From Actinomycetota bacterium (GTDB taxonomy: Bacteria; Actinomycetota; Actinomycetes; S36-B12; UBA10799): a DNA stretch of 9,096 bases. A model generated the notes under the pieces. It did not search any database, was not told the origin of the DNA, and saw only the letters and a list, made by a program, of their open reading frames with translations. A program made the translations under genes and the position numbers. This document shows, piece by piece, positions 1-6,997 of the stretch (position 1 is the stretch's first letter; each line of letters opens with the position of its first letter). Where the stretch lies: the NCBI GenBank assembly GCA_030837445.1, contig JAUPKM010000665.1, positions 1 through 9,096 of the forward strand, in the 5' to 3' direction.

Positions 1-750
1 ATGGTCGAAGACCCACGGTTTGCCCGGCGGCAGGTCGGCCGGGGTACGGGATTGGTAGAGGACACCGTCGACGTACCAACGCACGCTATTGGGAGCCCAC
101 TCCACCGCAAACGTATGGAAGCCGTCGGCGAACTTCGCAGCGTTCGGCAGGGTGTAGCTCTTGCTGATCGAGGCACCGCCGGAATAGCCCGGACCATGGA
201 GGCTCCCGTGCACGGTAGAGGGTTCCCTACCGATCAATTCCATCACGTCGAGTTCCCCGCGGCCTGGCCACGCGGTTCCGCCCGAACCGGTGTCGTCGCC
301 CTGCATCCAGAATGCCGGCCACACCCCTTGGCCGGCCGGCAGCCTCATCCGTGCTTCGAAGCGGCCGTAGCGTTGCGTGAATTTGTTCTTCGTCAGGATC
401 CGCCCGGAGGTGTACTGGCAGCTGCCGTACCAACACGAGCTGCCGGGGAGGGTCTCCCGCCGCGCTGTGATGGCGAGGTTGCCGCGGCCGTCGGTCGAGA
501 CGTTCTCGGCGCGGTTCGTGTAGTACTGCCGCTCGGCATTGCCGAACCCACCCCCGCCCAGGTCGTAACCCCACTTGGTGCCACTGGGTTTGGCGCCGGC
601 GACGGCGTTGAACTCGTCAGCCCAGGTCAGGGTCCAGCTAGGGGTAGCCGATACGGCCGTCGGTAGCTGGGCTGCGGACGGGCTGGCAATTCCCAGAGCC
701 GGGAGACACAGCGAGGTCGCGAGCACACTCGCCAACCGGATGTTCTGCAT
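1..750 (-). CDS. Secreted GH16 family beta-glucanase (laminarinase-like), N-terminal part, truncated by window edge
   Basis: A glycoside hydrolase family 16 enzyme, expected to cut beta-1,3 (or mixed-linkage) glucans outside the cell. The reading frame starts with ATG at 750-748, preceded by an AGAGGTG ribosome binding site (761-755). It stays open for 250 codons to the left edge, so the C-terminus is missing. Residues 1-27 form a signal peptide (one Arg, hydrophobic core, Ser-Ala-Ala cleavage region). The catalytic motif GELDVMELIG is intact: Glu166 nucleophile, Asp168, Glu171 acid/base. The E-x-D-x-x-E spacing with the extra Met is the form known from laminarinases. Other family blocks are FGNAERQYYTNRAENV (substrate cleft), RFEARMRLPAGQGVWPAFWM and FHTFAVEWAPNSVRWYVDG. 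Motifs are seen directly; the exact substrate is inferred. It is divergent from the transporter operon and probably functionally separate. A carbohydrate-binding module could follow beyond the edge. Confidence 0.94.
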   Translation of the reverse strand, partial: MQNIRLASVLATSLCLPALGIASPSAAQLPTAVSATPSWTLTWADEFNAVAGAKPSGTKWGYDLGGGGFGNAERQYYTNRAENVSTDGRGNLAITARRETLPGSSCWYGSCQYTSGRILTKNKFTQRYGRFEARMRLPAGQGVWPAFWMQGDDTGSGGTAWPGRGELDVMELIGREPSTVHGSLHGPGYSGGASISKSYTLPNAAKFADGFHTFAVEWAPNSVRWYVDGVLYQSRTPADLPPGKPWVFDH

Positions 751-798
751 GGGACACCTCTCGTGGCGGGAACCGTCGTGATTGATGGCGGTATTGGT

Positions 799-827
799 AT
801 TGTTAGCGAGACATAGATCAATGTCAA
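799..827 (-). promoter_or_regulatory. Candidate sigma70-type promoter of the GH16 gene
   Basis: On the minus strand, a perfect -35 box TTGACA (827-822) is followed after 17 bases by AACAAT (804-799), which matches four of six -10 consensus bases. The local sequence is much more AT-rich than the rest of the window. Transcription would begin about 40 bases before the glucanase start codon. The assignment rests on motif match and spacing only. Confidence 0.45.
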
Positions 828-963
828 TCACGAGAGTAGTCAGGGTTCGTTGACCTACGACCGTGTTAAAGGCTGCGCCGACCTGCGGATTCCGGGCTAG
901 GTTGTACGCCGGGACACCGACCGGGTTGCTCTGCGACTCTCGGTTTGCGCTGGTCCCGAAGGC

Positions 964-969
964 AAGGAG
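964..969 (+). promoter_or_regulatory. Ribosome binding site deciding the HlyD-like start
   Basis: AAGGAG lies 8 bases before ATG 978. This supports the ATG over the in-frame TTG at 945, which has no Shine-Dalgarno sequence and would add eleven basic residues (including RWSRRQG) that do not fit the conserved family start. Confidence 0.75.
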
Positions 970-977
970 TGAGGTGC

Positions 978-1844
978 ATGTCAAGGTCACCGGTCACGGT
1001 CGAGACGCCCGAGTACGAGGATGGCGAGGAACCGGTCGTCGCCCATGCCCTCGTCGTCACTCCGCGGCGGGTGTGGGTGGCCGTGGTCTCGATCGTGGCC
1101 TGCGCCCTGGCAGTAGGCGTCTGGCTGGCGGCCGCACAGTCCCCGACGGTGGTCCGTGGGTCGGGGCTACTCCTACCTCCCTACGGGGTCGTGACGGTTG
1201 TCGCACCGGCCGCAGGGACGGTTGTGACCTACCGGGCGGACGTCGGCGACCGAGTGTCGGTGGGTCAGGAGATCGCGGTGATCAGGCCCTCGTCGGGTCC
1301 GGATGTCCCGGTCGTGTCGAACTTCGCCGGGGAGTTGATCAACGGTGGACGGCTCTACGGAGACCCAGTGGAAGTTGGCGACATCCTGGCCGAGATCGTT
1401 CCGGCTCAGGGGACTGGGAAGGTGGGTACCTCGGGAGCCCCGACCCTGACCACCACCTCGGTTTTCGTGCCCATCGGCCAGGTGTCGTCGTTGAATGTGG
1501 GGATGCCGGCGGCAATCTCGGTGCAGCAGTTCCCGGAATCGCAGTACGGCGCAATCAGGGCGACGGTCTCATTCGTGACACCTGCGCCGGCGAGCTCGAA
1601 GGGCCTACTCGCCTATGCCGGCGGCAATGATTCGCTGCTGAAGTCCCTGGACATCGACCAACCCGTGGTACAGGTCTACGTCGACCTGCAGAGTGACCCC
1701 TCGACCCCGTCCGGCTACGCCTGGACGCTCGGCTCGGGCCCCCCTTCGCCGGTGCTGCTGGTATCGAGCATCTCGATGCGCGCCGTGGCGAGTCGGCAGG
1801 CGTTGGTGCCGCTGTTCGGCGTTGGGACGGTCAGTTGGCGATGA
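978..1844 (+). CDS. NHLM-type bacteriocin/RiPP secretion protein, HlyD-like membrane fusion adaptor
   Basis: A 288-residue adaptor expected to sit in the cytoplasmic membrane and work with the two ABC transporters encoded after it. Residues 1-31 are cytoplasmic, 32-52 form one transmembrane helix, and the rest is extracytoplasmic. Residues about 70-145 hold two biotinyl/lipoyl-like half motifs (VVAPAAGTVVTYRADVGDRV and VSNFAGELI...VEVGDILAEI) set directly together, without the long coiled-coil hairpin of Gram-negative HlyD. This suits a single-membrane cell. Near the C-terminus, TPSGYAWTLGSGPP closely resembles the conserved SGYxW...GPP block that I recall for the NHLM secretion-protein family, and supports that assignment over generic HlyD. 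Its TGA stop overlaps the next ATG (ATGA, 1841-1844), so translation is probably coupled. The family call is strong; the cargo is unknown. Confidence 0.85.
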   Translation: MSRSPVTVETPEYEDGEEPVVAHALVVTPRRVWVAVVSIVACALAVGVWLAAAQSPTVVRGSGLLLPPYGVVTVVAPAAGTVVTYRADVGDRVSVGQEIAVIRPSSGPDVPVVSNFAGELINGGRLYGDPVEVGDILAEIVPAQGTGKVGTSGAPTLTTTSVFVPIGQVSSLNVGMPAAISVQQFPESQYGAIRATVSFVTPAPASSKGLLAYAGGNDSLLKSLDIDQPVVQVYVDLQSDPSTPSGYAWTLGSGPPSPVLLVSSISMRAVASRQALVPLFGVGTVSWR

Positions 1845-3979
1845 CCTCACGGGTTCGGGTAATGGTGCCCGGTCGGCCGCAGATCGAGGGCGCTGACAGC
1901 AGCGCGGCCTGTCTCGGAATGGTGCTCGAGTACTTCGGCCGGTATGCCTCGCCGGAGGAGCTGCGGGACCGTTGCGGGATCAGCCGCGACGGGGCCGCAT
2001 TCGCCGACCTGGTGGCGGCCGCGGAGAGTTACGGCCTTGAGCCGACGACATTCCGGCGAACCGCCGCGGAAGTGAAGGGCGTCGGGCTGCCCGCCATCCT
2101 GACCTGGCGGCACGGACACTATGTGGTGCTGGAGGGCTGGCAGCCGGGTCGGTGGGGATTGAACGACCCGGCGCACGGACGAATCCGGGTCGATGCCGCT
2201 TCGTTCGACCGCGACTACACCGGCGAGGGGGTGTCGTTCACCGCAGGCGCGGACTTCCAGCCGGGCGGAACCAAACCTTCGCCGTGGAGTCCGCTCCGGC
2301 GTGCGAGTGGAGGTGTCCGTTCGGGCCTGATCGCGCTGCTGGTGCTGAGCCTGGTGGCAGTCCTGCCGGCGCTCTCCGTGCCGTGGTTGCTGCGCGATTT
2401 CGTGGATCTCTTCCTGATGACCGGCGACGCCACCGCGGTACCGCAGATCGTGGCAGCGCTGGTGCTGATGGCGATCCTGCAGATCGTCACCACTTTGCTC
2501 CGCAACCGGGTCTTCGCCCGGATGCAGTCGGTGATCATCGCCGACATGGGGTCCGGCTTGATGCGACGCCTGCTGACCGCCCCGATGCGGTTCTTCACCT
2601 CTCGGGCGTTACCTGACCTGGCCCAGCGCACCCACGCCGTCGCACCGGTCGCCAGCGTCCTGGCGGGGCCGGTATCGCAAGCGCTACTCGGTTCCACGCT
2701 CGGAATCGCGGCCACGGTGATGCTGTTCGCGCTGCAACCACTACTCGCGCTGGTTGCCCTGCTGGTGGCGGCCGCCTTCGGGCTCTGGCAGTGGCGCTGG
2801 CTGCGATCCCGGCGGGACGCGATGCGCCGCGAGGTGCGAGACCTCGCGGAGGTGACGGCGGTGGCCGGTGGCGCCGTTGATCTGTTCGAGACCGTGAAGA
2901 CGATCGGGGACACCAGCGGCCTCACCGACATGTTCGGTGACCGACTCGCCTCGCTGGAGACGACCCGGGCCGACAACGACCGCAGGATGATGCTCGGGGT
3001 CGCGACCCCGGCCCTCCTTGTCGGGGTGGGGCAGATGCTGATCCTGCTGGTAGGGGCAGGCTTGGTAATCCAGGGAAAGATGTCCCTCGGCACCCTCGTG
3101 GCGGTCCAGACCCTCGCGCTGATGCAGTTTCGACCGGTCAGTCAACTCATGTCGGCGGCCGACCAGATGCAGACCGTCGAATGGGCGCTCGGCCAGATCG
3201 AGGACGTCCAATCCCAGCCGGTCGAACGGGTCGGTTCCACCGCCTCGGTCGCGGGTTGGGAACCGCTGCGGGGCGAGGTCGAATTGCGCGACATCGTGTT
3301 CGGCTATCGATCCCTGGCCGAACCGCTGATTTCGGACTTCAACCTGGACGTCGCGGCCGGGCGCCGGATCGCGATCGTGGGGGCCAGCGGGAGTGGCAAG
3401 TCGACGCTGGCTCGGCTGGTCGCTGGGGTCACTCGACCGTGGTCGGGCCAGGTGCTGATCGATGGTGTACCCACGAGTCAGATCCCAACGCCGGTGCTGA
3501 CCAGTTGTATCGGTTACGTGGAGCAGGACGTCACCTTGATGGCGATGTCAATTCGCGACAATGTGACTCTGCTCGATGATCGGATTCCGCTGTCAGACGT
3601 GCAGGCGGCGTTGGTGGATGCCTGTGTCGCCGACGAGGTACTGACCCGGCCCGGCGGGGTTGACTGGGTGATCGCCGACCGCGGGCGGGGTTTCTCCGGC
3701 GGCCAGCTGCAACGGTTGGGGATCGCCCGAGCGCTCGCCCGGAACCCCCGAATCCTGATCCTTGACGAAGCGACCTCGGCGCTCGACCCGGTGACCGAGG
3801 CTGCCGTCGACGCGGCGATCCGCCGGCGCGGCTGCACCACGATCGTGGTCGCCCACCGGCTCTCGACGATCCGGGACGCCGACGAAATCATCGTGCTGGA
3901 CAAGGGAGTCGCCGTCGAACGAGGCACGCACGAGCAGCTGCTGGCGCTCGATGGACGGTACGCGGAGTTGATCGCATGA
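1841..3979 (+). CDS. NHLM-type C39 peptidase-like ABC transporter (peptidase/permease/ATPase) with substituted catalytic Cys
   Basis: A 712-residue transporter with three parts: a C39 peptidase-like domain (about 1-135), a six-helix membrane domain (about 160-430) and an ATPase domain (about 480-712). The ATPase looks fully functional: Walker A GASGSGKST with Lys520, Q-loop YVEQD, signature FSGGQ (618-622), Walker B ILILDE (Asp642, Glu643), SALD loop and switch His672. C39 domains normally cut leader peptides after a double-Gly-type site during export. Here the active-site region reads QIEGADSSAACLGMVL, where the family has Q-x-E-x-x-E-C-G-A-A-x-L. Gln14 is present, but Ser20 stands in the cysteine position; a cysteine occurs at residue 24. 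His93 (GHYVVLEGW) and Asp109 (LNDPAHGR) are kept. Cleavage activity is therefore doubtful. ATG 1841 was chosen over TTG 1835 because it gives the ATGA overlap with the adaptor; the ribosome site is weak, which fits coupling. Confidence 0.93.
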   Translation: MTSRVRVMVPGRPQIEGADSSAACLGMVLEYFGRYASPEELRDRCGISRDGAAFADLVAAAESYGLEPTTFRRTAAEVKGVGLPAILTWRHGHYVVLEGWQPGRWGLNDPAHGRIRVDAASFDRDYTGEGVSFTAGADFQPGGTKPSPWSPLRRASGGVRSGLIALLVLSLVAVLPALSVPWLLRDFVDLFLMTGDATAVPQIVAALVLMAILQIVTTLLRNRVFARMQSVIIADMGSGLMRRLLTAPMRFFTSRALPDLAQRTHAVAPVASVLAGPVSQALLGSTLGIAATVMLFALQPLLALVALLVAAAFGLWQWRWLRSRRDAMRREVRDLAEVTAVAGGAVDLFETVKTIGDTSGLTDMFGDRLASLETTRADNDRRMMLGVATPALLVGVGQMLILLVGAGLVIQGKMSLGTLVAVQTLALMQFRPVSQLMSAADQMQTVEWALGQIEDVQSQPVERVGSTASVAGWEPLRGEVELRDIVFGYRSLAEPLISDFNLDVAAGRRIAIVGASGSGKSTLARLVAGVTRPWSGQVLIDGVPTSQIPTPVLTSCIGYVEQDVTLMAMSIRDNVTLLDDRIPLSDVQAALVDACVADEVLTRPGGVDWVIADRGRGFSGGQLQRLGIARALARNPRILILDEATSALDPVTEAAVDAAIRRRGCTTIVVAHRLSTIRDADEIIVLDKGVAVERGTHEQLLALDGRYAELIA

Positions 3980-6423
3980 CAGGACAGCAGCTGCGGATCA
4001 CCGGCTCGAGTGCGGTCGACCTGGTGGAGGTCGCGGGGATGCGAGTGGTCGCCGGGACGGCGATGGTGATGTTCCTCGATGACGGTCTCCCCGTGCACCT
4101 GGCGACCCTGACGTCCGGCGAGTACGTGCCCGAGGTCTCTTCGGAGGCACACGCTTACCTGGTGGGGGCGCCGGAGGCGCGACTCGACCCGGCTGATCTC
4201 GGGGAGGCGCCGTCGCTGGATCCGCTGCCGGCGTTGGCCGCGTCAGCTGAGCAGCAGGTCACCCGACAGCGGTTGATATCGACTCACCGACAGGCCAGGG
4301 ACGCCAGCCGCGCCGTCGCCGCGGCCGCCATGTCGTCCGCGGTGGATGCCGGCGACACGGCGATGTGGGCGCCGCCCGACCCGTCCATGAAGGCCTGCGC
4401 TCGGGTCTGCGAATGGGCCGGAGTGCGACCTTCCTCGCCGCTGCCGTCTAGCGTCGGCAGTCTGACCATCCCGAAGCTGCGACGGATACTGGCGGTGCGC
4501 GGTGTCCGGACGAGGCTCGTCACCGTCGATTCGGCATGGGTGGCCGGCGGTGCGGTCCCAGCCATCGGGTTGACCACGGCGGCGGCCGGCGACCCGACTG
4601 CGGTGGCACTTACCCCCGCCCACGGCGGGATGAAGGCCGTAGACGTGGAACGATCTGACAATCGCGGCAACGCCGCGGTCGATATCGAATCCACGGTGTT
4701 GGAGGTGATCTCCGGCGTCAAGCTCAACCGTCGGGGACGCTGGGTCCGCCCGCATGTGCGGATGTCGCGCTGGCAGATCGCCGCATTGTTGTTCTGGTGC
4801 CTGCTGGGTGCTGGCACCTCCATGCTGGTGCCCTTCGCGAACTCGATCGTGTTCTCGGCCATCGTGCCGGACAACGACCTGGTCCGACTGCTCTGGCTGG
4901 GTGCTGCTTTGACTGCTGCTCTGCTGCTGGGTGCCTTCGCGGCTACCCGGGTTGGCCTGCTCGCCGCCAAAGTGCGCGCGAAAGGCGAGTACACGGCGCA
5001 GTTGGCACTCTGGCAGAAATTCCTCTCCATGCCCGTGACTGCGGTTTTGGCTATCCCCAGGGGCGACATGGCGCTTCGGGTGTTGGCCCCGATCATGACC
5101 CGCTCGGTCCTTCCGACTCCGTTGGCCGCGAGTACCGTGACCGGTTCATTCGCACTCGCGTCGCTGCTGCTGTTGTTCAGCGGCGGGACCGTGCTCGGAG
5201 TCGCCGGGTTGCTGCTGGTGCTGGTCGAGGGCGCGATTCTCTACCGTTCGGCGCACCAGCAGCGCCTCCTCGTGCAGGAGTCGCTCCGACAGACGCGCCG
5301 GCAGTCCGCGCTGGCCGTCGACATGCTGACCTCGATCAGCATCGTGCGCTCCAGCGGCGCCGAGGATCGGGTGGGCGCGTACTGGGCGCAAGCGTTCGCC
5401 AGTCAGACGCAGGCCCGCCACCGGCTTGCCCTCTCGAACGCCACCACGTCAACAATCCTGACCGTGTTTCCGACCTTGGCGTCCACCCTGGTGGTGGTGT
5501 TCGTGGCGGTTCAGGGGGCCTACGAGGTGACGTCCGCGGATTACCTGATGTTCACCGCCGCCCTTGCGCAGGCGATCGGCGCGGTTGCGATCCTGGCGAG
5601 TGGGTTGCTCCCCTCGTTGACGGTGACGGAGACCCTGCGGCAGGCGAGTTCGGTGGTCGAAGCACCCGCCGAGGCGGCGAGCAGTGGTGGGTTGGCGCCG
5701 AGCCTGCGGGGCGGCATCACCATCTCGGGGGTGTCCTACCGGTACGGACCTGATAGCCCCCCGGTGCTGCATGACGTATCGATCAAGATCCGTCCGGGCG
5801 AGTTTGTGGCGTTCGTTGGACCCTCCGGTGCAGGTAAGTCCTCGTTACTGCGGCTCCTGCTGGGCTTCGACACCCCGGAGGCGGGCAGCATCCTCTACGA
5901 CGGGGTCGATATCCGAAGTATTGATCCCGAGCACCTGCGGTCACAGTTGGGTGTGGTGCTGCAGTCCTCGCGGTTGATCATGGGAACGATCGGCGAGAAC
6001 ATCCGGGTCGGTCGTCCGCTAACCAACGATCAGGTGTGGGAGGCGGCCGAGGCGGCGGGTGTCGCGGAGACCCTCAGGTCCCTGCCGATGGGGTTGAACA
6101 CGCCGATCGTCAACGACGGCTCACTGTCAGGGGGGCAGCGGCAGCGGCTCGTCATCGCCCGGGCGCTGGCGGGGAACCCCGCGATCCTGGTGCTGGATGA
6201 AGCGACATCGGCGCTGGACAACGCCACCCAGGCTCACGTCACGGAGTGCATCAACGAATTGGGGACAACCCGGATCGTGATTGCGCATCGACTCTCGACG
6301 GTCCGCGATGCCGACCGCATCATCGTGATGGAACGCGGTCGCATCGTGGAGTCAGGTAGCCCAGCGGAACTACTGCGGGCCGATGGCCTATTCGCCGCGC
6401 TGGCCGCCCGGCAACTTGCCTGA
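3976..6423 (+). CDS. NHLM-type bacteriocin system ABC transporter, second ATP-binding/permease protein
   Basis: An 815-residue ABC half-transporter, the usual partner of the C39-type transporter in NHLM export loci. The N-terminal 260 residues are soluble and carry no peptidase triad. Within them, the segment from Lys139 (KACARVCEWAGVRP) through LRRILAVRGVRTRLVTVDSA (about 168-187) resembles the conserved N-terminal region that I recall for this family. Membrane helices begin near residue 265 and continue to about 545. The ATPase domain (about 575-815) is intact: Walker A GPSGAGKSS with Lys621, Q-loop VVLQSS, signature LSGGQ (717-721), Walker B ILVLDE (Asp741, Glu742), SALD loop and switch His771. 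It overlaps the previous gene by ATGA (3976-3979) and closes the operon. It probably forms a heterodimer with the preceding protein (inference). The N-terminal domain has no known function that I can assign; a role in regulation or cargo recognition is possible. Confidence 0.92.
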   Translation: MTGQQLRITGSSAVDLVEVAGMRVVAGTAMVMFLDDGLPVHLATLTSGEYVPEVSSEAHAYLVGAPEARLDPADLGEAPSLDPLPALAASAEQQVTRQRLISTHRQARDASRAVAAAAMSSAVDAGDTAMWAPPDPSMKACARVCEWAGVRPSSPLPSSVGSLTIPKLRRILAVRGVRTRLVTVDSAWVAGGAVPAIGLTTAAAGDPTAVALTPAHGGMKAVDVERSDNRGNAAVDIESTVLEVISGVKLNRRGRWVRPHVRMSRWQIAALLFWCLLGAGTSMLVPFANSIVFSAIVPDNDLVRLLWLGAALTAALLLGAFAATRVGLLAAKVRAKGEYTAQLALWQKFLSMPVTAVLAIPRGDMALRVLAPIMTRSVLPTPLAASTVTGSFALASLLLLFSGGTVLGVAGLLLVLVEGAILYRSAHQQRLLVQESLRQTRRQSALAVDMLTSISIVRSSGAEDRVGAYWAQAFASQTQARHRLALSNATTSTILTVFPTLASTLVVVFVAVQGAYEVTSADYLMFTAALAQAIGAVAILASGLLPSLTVTETLRQASSVVEAPAEAASSGGLAPSLRGGITISGVSYRYGPDSPPVLHDVSIKIRPGEFVAFVGPSGAGKSSLLRLLLGFDTPEAGSILYDGVDIRSIDPEHLRSQLGVVLQSSRLIMGTIGENIRVGRPLTNDQVWEAAEAAGVAETLRSLPMGLNTPIVNDGSLSGGQRQRLVIARALAGNPAILVLDEATSALDNATQAHVTECINELGTTRIVIAHRLSTVRDADRIIVMERGRIVESGSPAELLRADGLFAALAARQLA

Positions 6424-6435
6424 CTGCGCTGAGCC

Positions 6436-6485
6436 TGCCGTGACTGCCGTGACTGCCGTGACTGCCGTGACTGCCGTGACTGCCG
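6436..6485 (+). repeat. 9-bp tandem repeat (TGCCGTGAC, about 5.6 copies)
   Basis: Five exact copies of TGCCGTGAC plus a partial TGCCG run without interruption, starting 12 bases after the stop codon of the second ABC transporter gene. The array lies in the 78-bp gap between two convergent genes, so it is non-coding in this assembly. Perfect identity of the copies suggests recent slippage. The stop codon context itself (TGACTGC) matches the unit, so the array may have grown from the gene end. Confidence 0.93.
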
Positions 6486-6508
6486 AGGCCGCTGGGGTGC
6501 CTCACCCC
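6485..6508. terminator. Possible bidirectional terminator hairpin between convergent genes
   Basis: GGGGTG (6494-6499) and CACCCC (6503-6508) can pair across a three-base loop; an alternative GAGGC/GCCTC stem (6485-6489 with 6499-6503) overlaps it. The site covers the stop codon of the minus-strand gene and has no T-run, so it is at best a weak or non-canonical terminator. The convergent setting is the main support. Confidence 0.3.
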
Positions 6509-6945
6509 TCCTTCCAGGTCACCCCGTCCGCGCCGACGGTGACCGACATGAACCGGATATTCCCTGGCCCCTGGTCGATGAAGCACGAGTAGTGGCGTGG
6601 GCCGTCGGGGGTGCAGTTGACCAGCGTTCGGGTGGACGCTTGCAGGGTTGGGTCGTCGGCGATCACGGCCGCCCGGACGCTTGCCTCAAGCTGCTGCCGG
6701 TTGTGGATTTCGGTGAGGTCCTCGACCGTTTCCTGATCGGTGCGACCCGGGCGGTTGTCGGTGATCCGCTGCAGCACGGACAGCAGCGTCAGCACTGCGA
6801 TCAGCACTGCCAGGCCGAGCATCAGCAACCGCACCCAGCGGCGGGAGGCGGGCGGCAGCTTGGCCGGGGAGGCCGATGCCACCTGCGGTGGGGGTGGTGG
6901 GGGTGGAGGCGGGTCCTTGGGGCTGCCAGCGTCGTCGGGGTTCAT
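6502..6945 (-). CDS. Single-pass membrane protein with proline-rich N-terminus, hypothetical
   Basis: A 147-residue protein of unknown function. The start ATG (6945-6943) has a strong GGGAGGT site seven bases upstream. Residues 1-37 are cytoplasmic and contain nine prolines in a row (12-20), followed by a basic patch (RRWVR). Residues about 38-58 form one transmembrane helix. The outer part (about 60-147) has a predicted helical segment rich in Glu and Gln, then a small domain with two cysteines (Cys111 and Cys121) and a C-terminal FMSVTVGADGVTW strand pattern. The pattern of two Cys followed by a V-T-V strand recalls DUF4333-type actinobacterial exported domains, but this is only a resemblance. 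The gene follows the lipoprotein gene by 52 bases in the same direction, so the two are probably co-transcribed. It is convergent with the transporter operon. Confidence 0.85.
   Translation of the reverse strand: MNPDDAGSPKDPPPPPPPPPQVASASPAKLPPASRRWVRLLMLGLAVLIAVLTLLSVLQRITDNRPGRTDQETVEDLTEIHNRQQLEASVRAAVIADDPTLQASTRTLVNCTPDGPRHYSCFIDQGPGNIRFMSVTVGADGVTWKEG
6890..6922 (+). other. Potential G-quadruplex motif inside the proline tract
   Basis: Four G-runs (GGGGG, GGGGG, GGG, GGGG) are separated by loops of 4, 7 and 5 bases on the plus strand, which fits the classic G3+N1-7 pattern. This strand is the template of the membrane protein gene, close to its 5' end. The motif is largely a by-product of the CCN proline codons, and folding is not shown. 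Confidence 0.45.
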
Positions 6946-6997
6946 AACAGCTACCTCCCACGCCTAGTGCGGCAGTTCCACACTAACCGGGTGCGGG

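Larger units (their letters stand above)
751..977. other. Divergent intergenic region between GH16 gene and export operon
   Basis: This 227-bp stretch separates two divergent transcription units. The glucanase side holds an AT-rich segment (about 781-870) with the promoter candidate described separately. For the plus-strand operon I find no convincing -35/-10 pair: TTGACC at 850-855 has no partner at suitable spacing, and TAGGTT at 898-903 has no -35. I looked here for a RiPP precursor, since these often sit just upstream of their exporter. The only short reading frames (for example a 22-codon frame from ATG at 785) lack ribosome binding sites and leader-like sequence. No RNA gene was recognised. 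Confidence 0.6.

Noticed and set aside
1..666. 221-codon plus-strand frame at the left edge
   Set aside because: The opposite strand carries a clear GH16 protein with signal peptide and catalytic motif; the plus frame is its antisense shadow.
801..813. TGTTAGCGAGACA as a LacI-type operator before the glucanase
   Set aside because: Only the outer TGT/ACA bases are symmetric; the centre does not pair, so an operator cannot be supported.
785..853. Short frame (22 codons from ATG 785) as a possible RiPP precursor upstream of the exporter
   Set aside because: No ribosome binding site, too short, no leader or Gly-Gly-type site, and it lies within the AT-rich promoter region of the divergent glucanase.
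863..1630. 255-codon plus-strand frame starting at GTG 863
   Set aside because: It overlaps the HlyD-like gene in another frame, has an Arg/Gly-rich composition typical of shadow frames and no ribosome binding site or family motif.
6436..6485. The 9-bp array as a CRISPR or as direct regulator binding repeats (iterons)
   Set aside because: There are no spacers and the unit is too short for a CRISPR; no replication gene or origin features are nearby to suggest iterons.
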